Source of the DNA: Collinsella aerofaciens
Lineage (GTDB): Bacteria; Actinomycetota; Coriobacteriia; Coriobacteriales; Coriobacteriaceae
NCBI GenBank assembly: GCA_008671135.1
Contig: RQAP01000047.1
Location: forward strand, 1 to 64,000
DNA length: 64,000 nt
Direction: 5' to 3'
The translations under genes and the position numbers were made by a program. The notes under the pieces are model-generated. The model was not told where the DNA came from and did no database searches. It saw nothing but the letters and a program-made list of their open reading frames with translations. Below, one piece after another: positions 1-7,160 of this stretch; positions within the stretch are counted from its first letter, which is position 1; each line of letters starts with the position of its first letter.

Positions 1-23
1 CATGGGAAGCCTCCTCCCCGCAG

Positions 24-44
24 GTGCGGTAAGGGCTACCGCAC
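24..44. repeat. Perfect 8-bp hairpin
   Basis: GTGCGGTA (24-31) and TACCGCAC (37-44) flank a 5-base loop. It lies just beyond the stop of the minus-strand small ORF at 55-243 and could be its terminator, but no T-tract follows on that strand. Confidence 0.45.
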
Positions 45-54
45 GGGCCGATAC

Positions 55-243
55 TCAAAGCCCATTGTGGCACCCTGAGCCCGCGGAAAGAAGCTGCGCC
101 GCGGGGGAGGCGACCCCAATGGCTTTCTCATATCGTCTTTTGGGCTTCGAACCCTGCTTGAGTGCCTTGGAAAGGCCGACAAGGGCCGTGAGGAGCGAGA
201 CCATAGCAGTCAGGAGCTTCACGAGCTCAGTGAAATCGGTCAT
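55..243 (-). CDS. Small hydrophobic peptide, possibly toxin-like
   Basis: A 62-residue peptide with one hydrophobic helix near the N-terminus (TELVKLLTAMVSLLTALVGL), then a basic stretch (KPKRRYEK). The ATG at 243 was chosen because GGAGG lies 8 bases upstream; two earlier in-frame ATGs overlap that ribosome binding site. The layout recalls small single-helix membrane toxins (holin-like/type I toxins) found in gut bacteria, but no antitoxin RNA was identified. It could also be a spurious ORF; the function is not established. Confidence 0.42.
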   Translation of the reverse strand: MTDFTELVKLLTAMVSLLTALVGLSKALKQGSKPKRRYEKAIGVASPAAQLLSAGSGCHNGL

Positions 244-488
244 GGGCATCACCTCCCATCGGATGGAGGGCTCTGCCCGGCACGAGGGCTGCCGACAGCA
301 AGGACGATTCTATCAGAGCGGCTGACTCCCGCCCGATTATTACCATCCCACCGCGCCTGTGCAAAAAAGAGGGCCGCCAAACAGCGACCCTCCAGCGAAA
401 GTGCATGTTATTTAGGACAGTCAAATTCTTTGAAAAACAAATGGATGCTGTAGAATTACAAATAAGAGTCACCCGGAAGGAGCGATCG

Positions 489-926
489 ATGAAAAGCAAA
501 CGATTTGTCCTGAATGCACTTCTGGTAGTAGCAATATTGACGCTCTTCGTCTTTTCGTACTCATACATGAATCAGCCAAGATTTGGATATGCTTTATACG
601 CTGTTTTTTCCGGCGAAACAACTTACAACACTATAGGCTTCATTGACGCAATCTTTTTCTATGTAGTCGGCCCCGTATCAAGCGAACTGGTCGCTTTTGT
701 TGTCAGCTACAACCTGAATCAACAAAGCCAAACTCACTCAGCGACTTCGGCCAAACAAGGAATCAATCTCTTCGCAATAATGATAATTCTGCAAATTGCG
801 ACCGTGTTGATTATCGCCCTGACCGCAACAAACGTTTTGAAGTATGAGTTCGGATTCATCGCGAGCTGTCTCATGGCAATTGCCGCGGGTATAGCGGTTT
901 CGTATACGTCACCGGCAAAGAAGTAG
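489..926 (+). CDS. Hypothetical membrane protein, four predicted TM segments
   Basis: A 145-residue hydrophobic protein of unknown function. I see four likely membrane segments: residues about 6-26, 47-72, 88-110 and 118-138. The start at 489 follows GGAAGGAG at a good spacing; the frame is open further upstream but without a binding site. The stretch is clearly more AT-rich than the core genes of the window, which suggests acquisition by transfer. There is no partner in an obvious operon. Confidence 0.65.
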   Translation: MKSKRFVLNALLVVAILTLFVFSYSYMNQPRFGYALYAVFSGETTYNTIGFIDAIFFYVVGPVSSELVAFVVSYNLNQQSQTHSATSAKQGINLFAIMIILQIATVLIIALTATNVLKYEFGFIASCLMAIAAGIAVSYTSPAKK

Positions 927-941
927 ATCAACTAACAGGGC

Positions 942-1055
942 CTATTTGGAATCCGAATCGTCCATGGAGCCGTCGATGCCGGTTTTGGTGTCGTCATCCG
1001 TATTGGAATCGTCATCCTTGGGGCTTATAGGACACACATTTTGTCCTATAAGCCC
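942..1055 (-). pseudogene. Acidic C-terminal remnant of a truncated gene
   Basis: On the minus strand the frame just before the stop at 942-944 reads as a Asp/Ser/Thr-rich tail (KDDDSNTDDDTKTGIDGS, then MDDSDSK), typical of the end of a surface or membrane protein. Upstream it runs into the 15-bp hairpin at 1020-1056 and then a stop, with no start codon. I read it as the surviving 3' end of a gene broken by the hairpin-containing rearrangement. Confidence 0.4.
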
Positions 1056-1056
1056 C
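1020..1056. repeat. 15-bp perfect inverted repeat with 7-base loop
   Basis: The arms GGGGCTTATAGGACA (1020-1034) and TGTCCTATAAGCCCC (1042-1056) are perfectly complementary, with loop CACATTT. It joins two gene fragments and has no T-tract on either side, so it is not an obvious terminator. It is similar in size and setting to the hairpin at 3030-3065. Confidence 0.85.
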
Positions 1057-1347
1057 GATCAATTCATACTCCTCATCCTCGCCGAATTGCGAGTATGGCA
1101 GAATCGGCACTGGATGGCAGCGCGCTAGGCCGTGTCCGCGGAGTTACCCCCCCCGTTTTTATCGTAACAGTGATTCTAGGGACGCTTCAAAAAGTCAACC
1201 GAGGGTTTTGTCCCGTCAAGACGCCGAACGAGAATTACGTACCGCCAAGAGCCTCAAAACACGCCCCTCGCGGAACAGAATCCTCACTCGATTTCCATGC
1301 GGAGTAAAAACGTCAATCAATCATCCTCCGCAACGTCTATCCACCAA
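1057..1347. other. Gene-less stretch with possible coding debris
   Basis: No convincing gene. A short minus-strand frame ending inside the 1020-1056 hairpin reads ILPYSQFGEDEEYELIGAY, which looks like protein debris, but it is broken by a stop upstream. Nothing else was recognised. Confidence 0.4.
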
Positions 1348-1375
1348 AAAGGCCGCCCCACGTGGAGCGGCCTTT
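1348..1375 (-). terminator. Intrinsic terminator of the 1409-1828 gene
   Basis: AAAGGCCGC (1348-1356) pairs with GCGGCCTTT (1367-1375). On the minus strand the stem is followed by a run of T's, directly downstream of the gene ending at 1409. Confidence 0.75.
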
Positions 1376-1408
1376 GCTCGCAGCTTTTTACTGATAGTTA
1401 CTCAAAAA

Positions 1409-1828
1409 TTATTCCAACACATCCACAGAAGAGCAGCGAATCGTATTTTTCTTTCGGGAATCGAGAAAATAGCCTACCTTGACTTTAGACCCAACGCTCA
1501 CGGGGCTATCGCTTACATAGCGCGTATGTTCTGAATCAACCAGAATGGTCAGACGATCAGACCCGTCGTTATATGGATCTTCGCTTTCGACCGACATGGT
1601 AAAATCGCCAGAGCTGTCAACGTTCAACACCAATCCGCTCACGAACCACAAATGTGAATAGTCACCTCCGCTATCTTTTTGGCAACGCTCCACTTTTAGA
1701 AATAGCGCAGAGAATGCGAACACGGCAACTGATATAGCGATGAAAACCTTAACGCCACTCCCCTTGCCATGAAATACAAATTTATTCGCCAAAGAAAAAT
1801 ACCCCTGCCTTATCCGTGTAATTAGCAT
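1409..1828 (-). CDS. Hypothetical single-pass membrane protein
   Basis: A 139-residue protein with one membrane helix near residues 25-44 (VKVFIAISVAVFAFSALFL), followed by a soluble, probably extracytoplasmic domain rich in beta-prone segments (LTILVDSEHTRYV, GSKVKVGYF). The pattern recalls small OB-like lipoprotein domains, but I cannot assign a family. The start is uncertain: no clear ribosome binding site precedes the ATG at 1828. It is AT-richer than the core genes and is followed by a good terminator. Confidence 0.6.
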   Translation of the reverse strand: MLITRIRQGYFSLANKFVFHGKGSGVKVFIAISVAVFAFSALFLKVERCQKDSGGDYSHLWFVSGLVLNVDSSGDFTMSVESEDPYNDGSDRLTILVDSEHTRYVSDSPVSVGSKVKVGYFLDSRKKNTIRCSSVDVLE

Positions 1829-1923
1829 AGTACTACGTTAACGTGCTCATGGCTGTGGGTTGGTTTAACCTACAGCCATGCTAAAGTTGCCAAAAGGGGC
1901 ACAAAGGCCAATACGTTTGCGCC

Positions 1924-2184
1924 ATGCCGGCACAGCGACCTGGCATCGTATGCACCGGCGGGATCATCGCTGGCCTGCAAGGAGGGCATATCCACGCGCT
2001 CATGGTCGCCGGAGGCCTCGTGATGCAGCACGCGCCGGGCGGCGACTGGAAGCGCGTCGATTGGGATGCGCTTGCCGCTTGGCTCGACAGATACGGTTAC
2101 AAGGTCGCTGATTGCGAGACGGAGACCCTTCCGACCGCCGACGCGGCGAGTGGGAACGCAAGGGCAAAAACGCATCGTCGCTGA
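1924..2184 (+). CDS. Possible small protein or gene fragment
   Basis: An 86-residue frame whose middle looks protein-like (GGDWKRVDWDALAAWLDRYG). The start has no good ribosome binding site, and the N- and C-terminal ends look random. It may be a fragment of an element-borne hypothetical protein. The opposite strand is also open but reads less like protein. No function can be assigned. Confidence 0.33.
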   Translation: MPAQRPGIVCTGGIIAGLQGGHIHALMVAGGLVMQHAPGGDWKRVDWDALAAWLDRYGYKVADCETETLPTADAASGNARAKTHRR

Positions 2185-2292
2185 ACCAGTGAGTCAGTAT
2201 TCTTTAGTTGGATGATGGATATTGAAATTAATTAGCGAGATAATGTGCATATCTCATAATGTATGCGTTGCACCATGAGAGAGGGGTCTGTC

Positions 2293-2406
2293 ATGAGCTG
2301 GAAACCGAGAAAATGCGTTATCGCCGGTCTCGTGACAACCGGTCCTGGCAGCGGCTTGTTTGCAACCGCAATGACATCGTACCGACTTTTCACTTGCATG
2401 TTCTGA
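2293..2406 (+). CDS. 37-residue candidate peptide
   Basis: An ATG at 2293 is preceded by GAGAGAGGGG at suitable spacing and opens a 37-codon frame with a central hydrophobic, glycine-rich stretch (VIAGLVTTGPGSGLFATAM). It ends 12 bases before the next gene at 2419, so the two could be translated together. It could be a leader or a small membrane peptide. The binding site and context are the only support. Confidence 0.38.
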   Translation: MSWKPRKCVIAGLVTTGPGSGLFATAMTSYRLFTCMF

Positions 2407-2418
2407 AAGGCAGTTGCC

Positions 2419-2658
2419 ATGCTGTCGCAAAATCAATCAAGATACTTGACCACAATCGGCTTTGCCCTGCTTGCATTACTCTTTGCTAGCGACCTTTTGC
2501 TGAAACCGCCCAAGGAACTCGTTTTGCTTGCCATAGACTGCATTTCCGCCCTTTACTTTACGGCAACCCTATTCGTCGGACTAAAGGAGAGGAAAAAGGG
2601 CGCAGTCGTTGCATCTGCCGTAGGCGTGATCACAGCCATTGCCTCATTCTTTATCTGA
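2419..2658 (+). CDS. Small hypothetical membrane protein, three hydrophobic segments
   Basis: A 79-residue protein made almost entirely of three hydrophobic segments: residues about 9-28, 34-55 and 61-79. A short basic loop (KERKKG) precedes the last one. The ribosome binding site is weak (AAAGG). No family was recognised. With the 37-residue frame just upstream it forms a possible two-gene unit inside the integrated element. Confidence 0.5.
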   Translation: MLSQNQSRYLTTIGFALLALLFASDLLLKPPKELVLLAIDCISALYFTATLFVGLKERKKGAVVASAVGVITAIASFFI

Positions 2659-2670
2659 CACATTGGTGAT

Positions 2671-3006
2671 CTAGGGGCGATATCGTAGGAATACGACCGG
2701 GAGAGCCGGGACCAGATTGCCCGGGTCGCCCGGTCGGCTCGCGCGACGGCGCGGCAGTTCCACAGAAAGATCTCCGGACTTCACGCCGTTTCTGATCGCA
2801 TTGTAGACAGCCATCTCGTCTTCGCAGTCGGCGAGCACGCGGTGTGCGTCGTCGTTTTGGATGTCCAGTAAATCTCGAAGGTCCTCCATGCACCAGCGTC
2901 CGAGATCTGGCCATGCGCGTTGCGCGAGCTGATAAGTGTCGATTGCGATGTTGTAGTTAAAGTCCAGGCCAAAGCCGTCCCAGGCAGAACGGTATTGTTT
3001 CCTTGA
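2671..3006 (-). pseudogene. C-terminal remnant of a DEDDh 3'-5' exonuclease
   Basis: The minus-strand frame reads AIDTYQLAQRAWPDL, then CMEDLRDLLDI, then AHRVLADCEDEMAVY. This is the typical second half of a DnaQ/Pol III epsilon-like exonuclease, with the AH-x(4)-D motif of the DEDDh class. The N-terminal half, with the first DxE motif, is missing: a stop (3007-3009) interrupts the frame and no start follows. The 3030-3065 hairpin lies about 20 bases beyond the break. I infer a non-functional fragment left by deletion or rearrangement. Confidence 0.7.
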
Positions 3007-3029
3007 TTATCAACTTCATCCGGACACTT

Positions 3030-3065
3030 CCCGCATTCATCCGTGTGTGTACGGATGAATGCGGG
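3030..3065. repeat. 15-bp perfect inverted repeat with GTGTGT loop
   Basis: The arms CCCGCATTCATCCGT (3030-3044) and ACGGATGAATGCGGG (3051-3065) are perfectly complementary. It lies between the broken exonuclease and the gene ending at 3109, so it could terminate that minus-strand operon, although no T-tract follows. Confidence 0.85.
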
Positions 3066-3108
3066 GTTCGATACCCTAGCGGCCTGATCGGCAGACCGCC
3101 AGGAATTC

Positions 3109-3537
3109 TCACTCCTCGATAAAAGCCGGCACTCGGTTAGTCCTGCGCATCTTGAAATCGCCAGTCTCGTGGGAGACGTAGAGAATGCCGTCCATCCCGT
3201 CTCGTGATGCATACGACAGGTGAACTGAACCGCAATCCGATCCATCATTGTCGAGAAGATCAAACGAATTCGGGTCGCTCGTTGCGGCCAAACGACCACT
3301 CATACAAGAGCCATCGTCATTACAGATTTGCCATTCCATATCTTCGCCTGCAAGAATCGCCATAGACGGCTTGGTCGCGCCATCGTTGACATACATCCCG
3401 TCTATGCCAAACCCATTTTCAGCGCCATTGATGAACGACTGCTCGGACCTATACCTCGCAAATGATGCACATAGCACCATTGCAAGACAAAGTACAAAGC
3501 CAACAATCGCTATCTTTGCATAGCTCTTGCCTATCAT
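3109..3537 (-). CDS. Anchored or secreted partner of the ABC exporter, unknown function
   Basis: A 142-residue protein with an N-terminal hydrophobic segment (residues about 6-25, IAIVGFVLCLAMVLCASF) and a soluble extracytoplasmic domain with four cysteines that may pair. The ATG at 3537 was preferred over the one nine bases earlier because it lies 8 bases from GGGAGG. The gene overlaps the end of the ABC transporter gene, so they are translationally coupled. It could be an accessory or immunity protein for the exporter; this is inference from position only. Confidence 0.62.
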   Translation of the reverse strand: MIGKSYAKIAIVGFVLCLAMVLCASFARYRSEQSFINGAENGFGIDGMYVNDGATKPSMAILAGEDMEWQICNDDGSCMSGRLAATSDPNSFDLLDNDGSDCGSVHLSYASRDGMDGILYVSHETGDFKMRRTNRVPAFIEE

Positions 3538-3538
3538 G

Positions 3539-5353
3539 TCATTCACCTCCCTCGTATGTATCGAGGTATTCCTGCTTGAGCGTCTGCGAGGACGACTTGA
3601 TCTTTTCCACGAGCGTGCCGGCCTCGATGAAGTAGAACGAGTCGGTGAGGTCTGCCAGGTCGTCGAGCAGATGGCTTGAGATGAGCACGCTGCGGCCCCG
3701 TGTCACTTCGCTGCGCATCGCGTCGCAGGAGGTTTTTCGTTTTCCCGGATCGAGGCCGTTCAGCGGTTCATCGAGGATGAGGTACGGGCAATCGGTCGCT
3801 ATCGCCATGGCAAGCTTTACCTGCTGCTTCATTCCTGTCGAGAGTTTACGGGCCGGCTTGTCGAGATATGGGGAGATTCCGAGGGAGTTGCAGAGCGAGT
3901 CGATGTCGGCGGCCGATTTCCACGCCTCCCTAACGAAAGAGAGGTGCTCGAGGGCCGATAGCGTGGGGTAGAGATCCGCGCCGCCCGAAGAGCTCAGATA
4001 GACGAGTTCTGCGAATTCGGCTGATCGACGCTGGCAGATTCCGTCTGCCGCCAGGCTTCCCGAGCGGATGCGGGTGGGAAATTGGCCCGACAGCGCTTCA
4101 AGAAGGGTGGTTTTCCCCGAGCCGTTGGGAGCAACGAGGCCCGCCGCCGTTTCCGGGCTCAGGAAAAGCGACCCGATTGAAAGTATCGTCGTGCTTCCGT
4201 ATCCCACGCTCGCGTCCAGAAGCTCGAGCCCATGGTGCTTTTTCGCGGGTCCAGGCTGTTTGGGGGAACGTGCCGCAACGGCGCCGACCGCAAAAAGGAC
4301 CGCGACGTATATCAGTGCCACGGCAAGCATCGATGCGCTGCCTGAACCGGAGCCAATGAATTCCGTCGGGAAGCATCCCACGTAGCCCGTTGCCTCGATA
4401 GGCGAGAACACGGCCAGCGGCAGGAGCCCGAGCACGGCATTATGCTCCAGCGCCGAATCGGACAATAACGGGAATGCCGGGGCCGCGACAAGCAGCGCGG
4501 AGGCAAGGGGGCCCGCGAAGACGCGCCTCGTTGCGGTCGATAGGACGACGGAGCAAACGGATATCAAGGTTCCGCCCGCAAGCAGCGCGAGAAGCAGGGT
4601 CGTGAAGACGTTTCCCGCGGTCGTGGTGGTAAGCGCGCCGTCATGGAAGAAGGCGATCGGGTACCCAATTTGCCCGAAGCCGTTTAGGGCCAAGGCGTAA
4701 ATGCCCCCGGGTGCGAGGCCGGCGAGGAGCATCGCGGTCCCCGCGGCGATTATCGAAAACACGATCTGAATAAGGCGCCGGAATTTGGGCACGGGCGCCT
4801 TTGCCGCCAGGGTCGCAGGCCTTGTGGCGCCGAGCACGAGTATCGACGAGAGAAGGAAGGGGATGAAGGGAAGGAAAGACGGCGCCGTGGCAACGGCGTA
4901 AGGCAGGAAGGAAAGGAATGGCAGGTCGCTTGCGGAGGCCGGGATATCCGTGATGCCGGAGCTGCTCAGGGCACGGCAATATGCGAGCGCCGCGTCATTG
5001 GTCTCTCGGTCTCCCACGATGGACCCGGATTGGAAGCCTTCGCCCATGAGCGCGTAGTAGCTCTCGGCAGAATCGAGAAAGGCGGCGTCGGTTTGAGCGG
5101 CAAGGGCGGCGTTCGCGTATCTTGCAAGCTCCGCGTCGACTTGCTGCTCTGGAGATAGGTCTGTGCCGCTGGCCTGGGGCGCGCGCGTATTGAATGCGTC
5201 GACAAAGCCCTGCATGCCCTGCTTCATAAAGAAGGGTCCGTAGATGGGTGAATTGAACGCAATGGGGACGGAAAAGGCTGCAGCGAGAACGAGCGTACAA
5301 ATCCATACGGCCCTGTCTCTTAGGATTAGTTTGAGAAGAAGTCGACAGTACAT
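3539..5353 (-). CDS. ABC-2 type exporter, permease and ATPase fused
   Basis: A 604-residue protein. The first ~360 residues are a membrane part: one helix near residues 11-32, a long extracytoplasmic segment, then about five helices. The last ~230 residues are an ABC ATPase with Walker A (NGSGKTT), signature (LSTGMKQQ), Walker B (YLILDEP) and the switch histidine (ISSHLL). The usual Q-loop glutamine appears to be serine (VYLSSSGG). A permease-then-ATPase fusion is unusual for ABC-2 exporters, which are normally two proteins. The substrate is unknown; a peptide or lipid is possible. It is coupled to the 3109-3537 gene. Confidence 0.8.
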   Translation of the reverse strand: MYCRLLLKLILRDRAVWICTLVLAAAFSVPIAFNSPIYGPFFMKQGMQGFVDAFNTRAPQASGTDLSPEQQVDAELARYANAALAAQTDAAFLDSAESYYALMGEGFQSGSIVGDRETNDAALAYCRALSSSGITDIPASASDLPFLSFLPYAVATAPSFLPFIPFLLSSILVLGATRPATLAAKAPVPKFRRLIQIVFSIIAAGTAMLLAGLAPGGIYALALNGFGQIGYPIAFFHDGALTTTTAGNVFTTLLLALLAGGTLISVCSVVLSTATRRVFAGPLASALLVAAPAFPLLSDSALEHNAVLGLLPLAVFSPIEATGYVGCFPTEFIGSGSGSASMLAVALIYVAVLFAVGAVAARSPKQPGPAKKHHGLELLDASVGYGSTTILSIGSLFLSPETAAGLVAPNGSGKTTLLEALSGQFPTRIRSGSLAADGICQRRSAEFAELVYLSSSGGADLYPTLSALEHLSFVREAWKSAADIDSLCNSLGISPYLDKPARKLSTGMKQQVKLAMAIATDCPYLILDEPLNGLDPGKRKTSCDAMRSEVTRGRSVLISSHLLDDLADLTDSFYFIEAGTLVEKIKSSSQTLKQEYLDTYEGGE

Positions 5354-5830
5354 TCAGAAGCACCTACATTTCTCAAAACATCGTTAGATTAATAATGACA
5401 GACCGAATGAAGATGCGTGCGACGGGGGCGAGGCGAATGGCTGAACGGTATCGATATGCGGGTTCAACGGCATTATATTGGCCACATAGATTATTAACTT
5501 GCTTGACTTGTAAACCTAGTCGTCCTGTCATCATATTCAACTTCGAAAAATGGGGAATGAGGGCATCCCGATGCATCGAGTATTACTGGAACCCCGGCGA
5601 TGCGCTGAATGATTTGTGACGAATAGTCATGTCCATCAAGAATACGTCGATTGCTATCCGACAAACGGGTCTAGAATTGCATTCACCGGCATTTCGGGGC
5701 AGATTGATACACATGTACGAAAGGGAACCTATGTGGTGCGTTGGGTTGGAGCTGCTGCAGGCCCGATATGGATTGCGGTCTTGCGCCCCGATGTCCAAAT
5801 AGGTTTCTCTCTCTAGACGGGAAGTTGCTC
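5354..5830. other. AT-rich gene-less stretch
   Basis: I see no convincing gene in about 475 bases; the short open frames lack binding sites and protein-like composition. It probably carries the promoters of the exporter operon (minus) and the 5831 gene (plus). Confidence 0.5.
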
Positions 5831-6196
5831 ATGGACGCCATATATGACGGAGATGACTGGGTCGATCATTATACTTGGCGCCTGGTCGGCTCGGATGACA
5901 ATGGGAATGTGGTGTTTGATGGACTATGTCCAAAGCATCTCCATCCTTTTGTCTCGTCGTTAATTGAGAGTTCCGCTCGTGTTGCCCCCTACAGCTCGGC
6001 ATCGCTTCATGATACGGACGTTTTGAAGACCATAAGGGAATCAATTGACGAGGGCACGATGAGCGGCCCGCTGTTTTCTCGGCTTGTGGGGCTAGATGAG
6101 ATTGGCTCGAAACGACTGCTTGCGGGCGAAAAGGTGGAACTCACTTATCGGTCGATGATTTCAATCCTGCGGCTAGCCGATGTTCTTCGCAAATAA
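5831..6196 (+). CDS. Hypothetical protein, accessory region
   Basis: A 121-residue acidic soluble protein. The N-terminal half is beta-rich (DDWVDHYTWRLVGSDDNGNV). The C-terminal half is helical (MSGPLFSRLVGLDEIGSKRL, then SMISILRLADVLRK) and could be a small helix-turn-helix-like domain. The start at 5831 is supported by a weak GGGAAG; an upstream in-frame ATG at 5741 gives an unlikely Cys-rich extension. No family was recognised. Its end overlaps the remnant on the other strand. Confidence 0.5.
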   Translation: MDAIYDGDDWVDHYTWRLVGSDDNGNVVFDGLCPKHLHPFVSSLIESSARVAPYSSASLHDTDVLKTIRESIDEGTMSGPLFSRLVGLDEIGSKRLLAGEKVELTYRSMISILRLADVLRK

Positions 6197-6364
6197 ATGA
6201 GGCTTCCATGGCCATGTGGCAGCTTGTCTCACCGATGGGTGGGAGCCGAGTACTTTTCGGACGATTTGCTTGGCCTCGGCGTAGTCTTGGACGGGATCTG
6301 CCGGATCATCGAAATCCTCGACGAGATATTTCAAAGCGGCACCTTCTTAAACGGCGAACGTGAC
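6173..6364 (-). pseudogene. Decayed small gene: lost start and an internal stop
   Basis: After AGGGAGG the minus strand reads GTC-ACG-TTC-GCC-GTT-TAA and then an intact protein-like frame (EGAALKYLVEDFDDPADPVQ, later QIVRKVLGSHPSVRQAA). The simplest reading is a ~63-residue gene whose GTG start became GTC and whose sixth codon became TAA. It follows the broken gene at 6391-6600 and was probably in the same operon. Function unknown. Confidence 0.5.
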
Positions 6365-6390
6365 AGCGGTCCTCCCTGAATTCTATAAAA

Positions 6391-6600
6391 TCACGGCCTG
6401 ACTTGGGCGGCGAATTGGCGGAGCTCGTCATCGTCCATATCGTCGAAGTGCGGCAACTACGCCAGCGCGGCCCTCTGCTCCATCAGGTACCTACCGCTCG
6501 GAGACCTGCGAATCGTCTGCAAGATGTCCTCGGGGGCGAGGGCTGGGAAATCCATGCCCTCGGGAGCGGCCAAAGAGATGGATTCACCTGCCCCTCCCAT
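6391..6600 (-). pseudogene. Small gene with an in-frame TAG
   Basis: From the ATG at 6600, with GAGGT upstream, the frame reads LAPEDILQTIRRSPSGRYLM and runs to a TAG at 6457-6459. It then continues in frame as LPHFDDMDDDELRQFAAQ before the real stop at 6391-6393. The part after the TAG is clearly protein-like, so this looks like a recent nonsense mutation (or readthrough) in a ~69-residue gene. The family is unknown; size and pairing with the next gene would fit a toxin-antitoxin or regulator pair, but this is only inference. Confidence 0.5.
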
Positions 6601-6707
6601 GTGTTGGGACCTCATTCAGGGCATCGGCTGCATCCGGCCTTTCGCATTCGCCGCCCGGCCCTCCGGTCCCGCCCGGCCGACGGGTTTCCCGTCTATGGCA
6701 AGACGAT

Positions 6708-6727
6708 TGCACTTATATATAAGTGCA
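6708..6727. promoter_or_regulatory. 20-bp perfect palindrome, candidate operator
   Basis: TGCACTTATATATAAGTGCA is a perfect 20-base palindrome with an AT core. It lies upstream of the two decayed minus-strand genes at 6173-6600, where an autoregulator's operator overlapping a promoter would be expected. The binding protein is unknown. Confidence 0.6.
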
Positions 6728-6769
6728 TTCCCGGATTGGGAATATGTTTCGGCATACGCCGCCACAGGT

Positions 6770-6815
6770 CTACATCCGCAGCGCACTACACCGCTACACG
6801 CCTACGGGGCTACAC
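6770..6815. repeat. Short tandem CTACAC repeats, 8-base period
   Basis: CTACAC or near-identical hexamers start at 6786, 6794, 6802 and 6810, exactly 8 bases apart, and another CTACA starts at 6770. They lie about 60 bases from the palindrome. They may be protein-binding iterons or simple repeat slippage. Confidence 0.6.
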
Positions 6816-6827
6816 GCCGCCGCCCAA

Positions 6828-7160
6828 CCGAACGGCGGGAGGGCCGCCCATGGGCGCCCTCGGGCCATGCTCCCATTTTTGAGAGAGGTGCCGTCGGGGC
6901 CTCCCGAAAGCCGTCTGCATCTGCAGGCCTTTATTCGAAATCGGGCGGCGCGGCTGAAAATCCCCGGCCTGAACCGCGAGGCCTCACCTGCATTCCCGCT
7001 GACTCTTTACGTAAACATAAAAAGAAGGGCACGGGCGTCCGCGTTCGCGGAAACGCGTGCCAAGATTTGCGCCACCGAGATGACCGGGTAGAATATATCT
7101 AACGCGATTCCACATTCCCGTACTTGCACTACGGATTTGGGAAAGCGCATGTCTCAGCCT
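6828..7160. other. Gene-less stretch downstream of the integrase
   Basis: No gene could be supported here. The plus-strand open frames are Arg/Pro/Gly-rich by-products of GC-rich sequence. A short minus-strand frame (VISVAQILARVSANADARAL) is protein-like but has no start or binding site. Confidence 0.4.

Noticed and set aside
6524..7102. A 192-codon open frame on the plus strand
   Set aside because: It has no ribosome binding site, is rich in Arg/Pro/Gly/Ser and covers the palindrome, iterons and the antisense of decayed genes.
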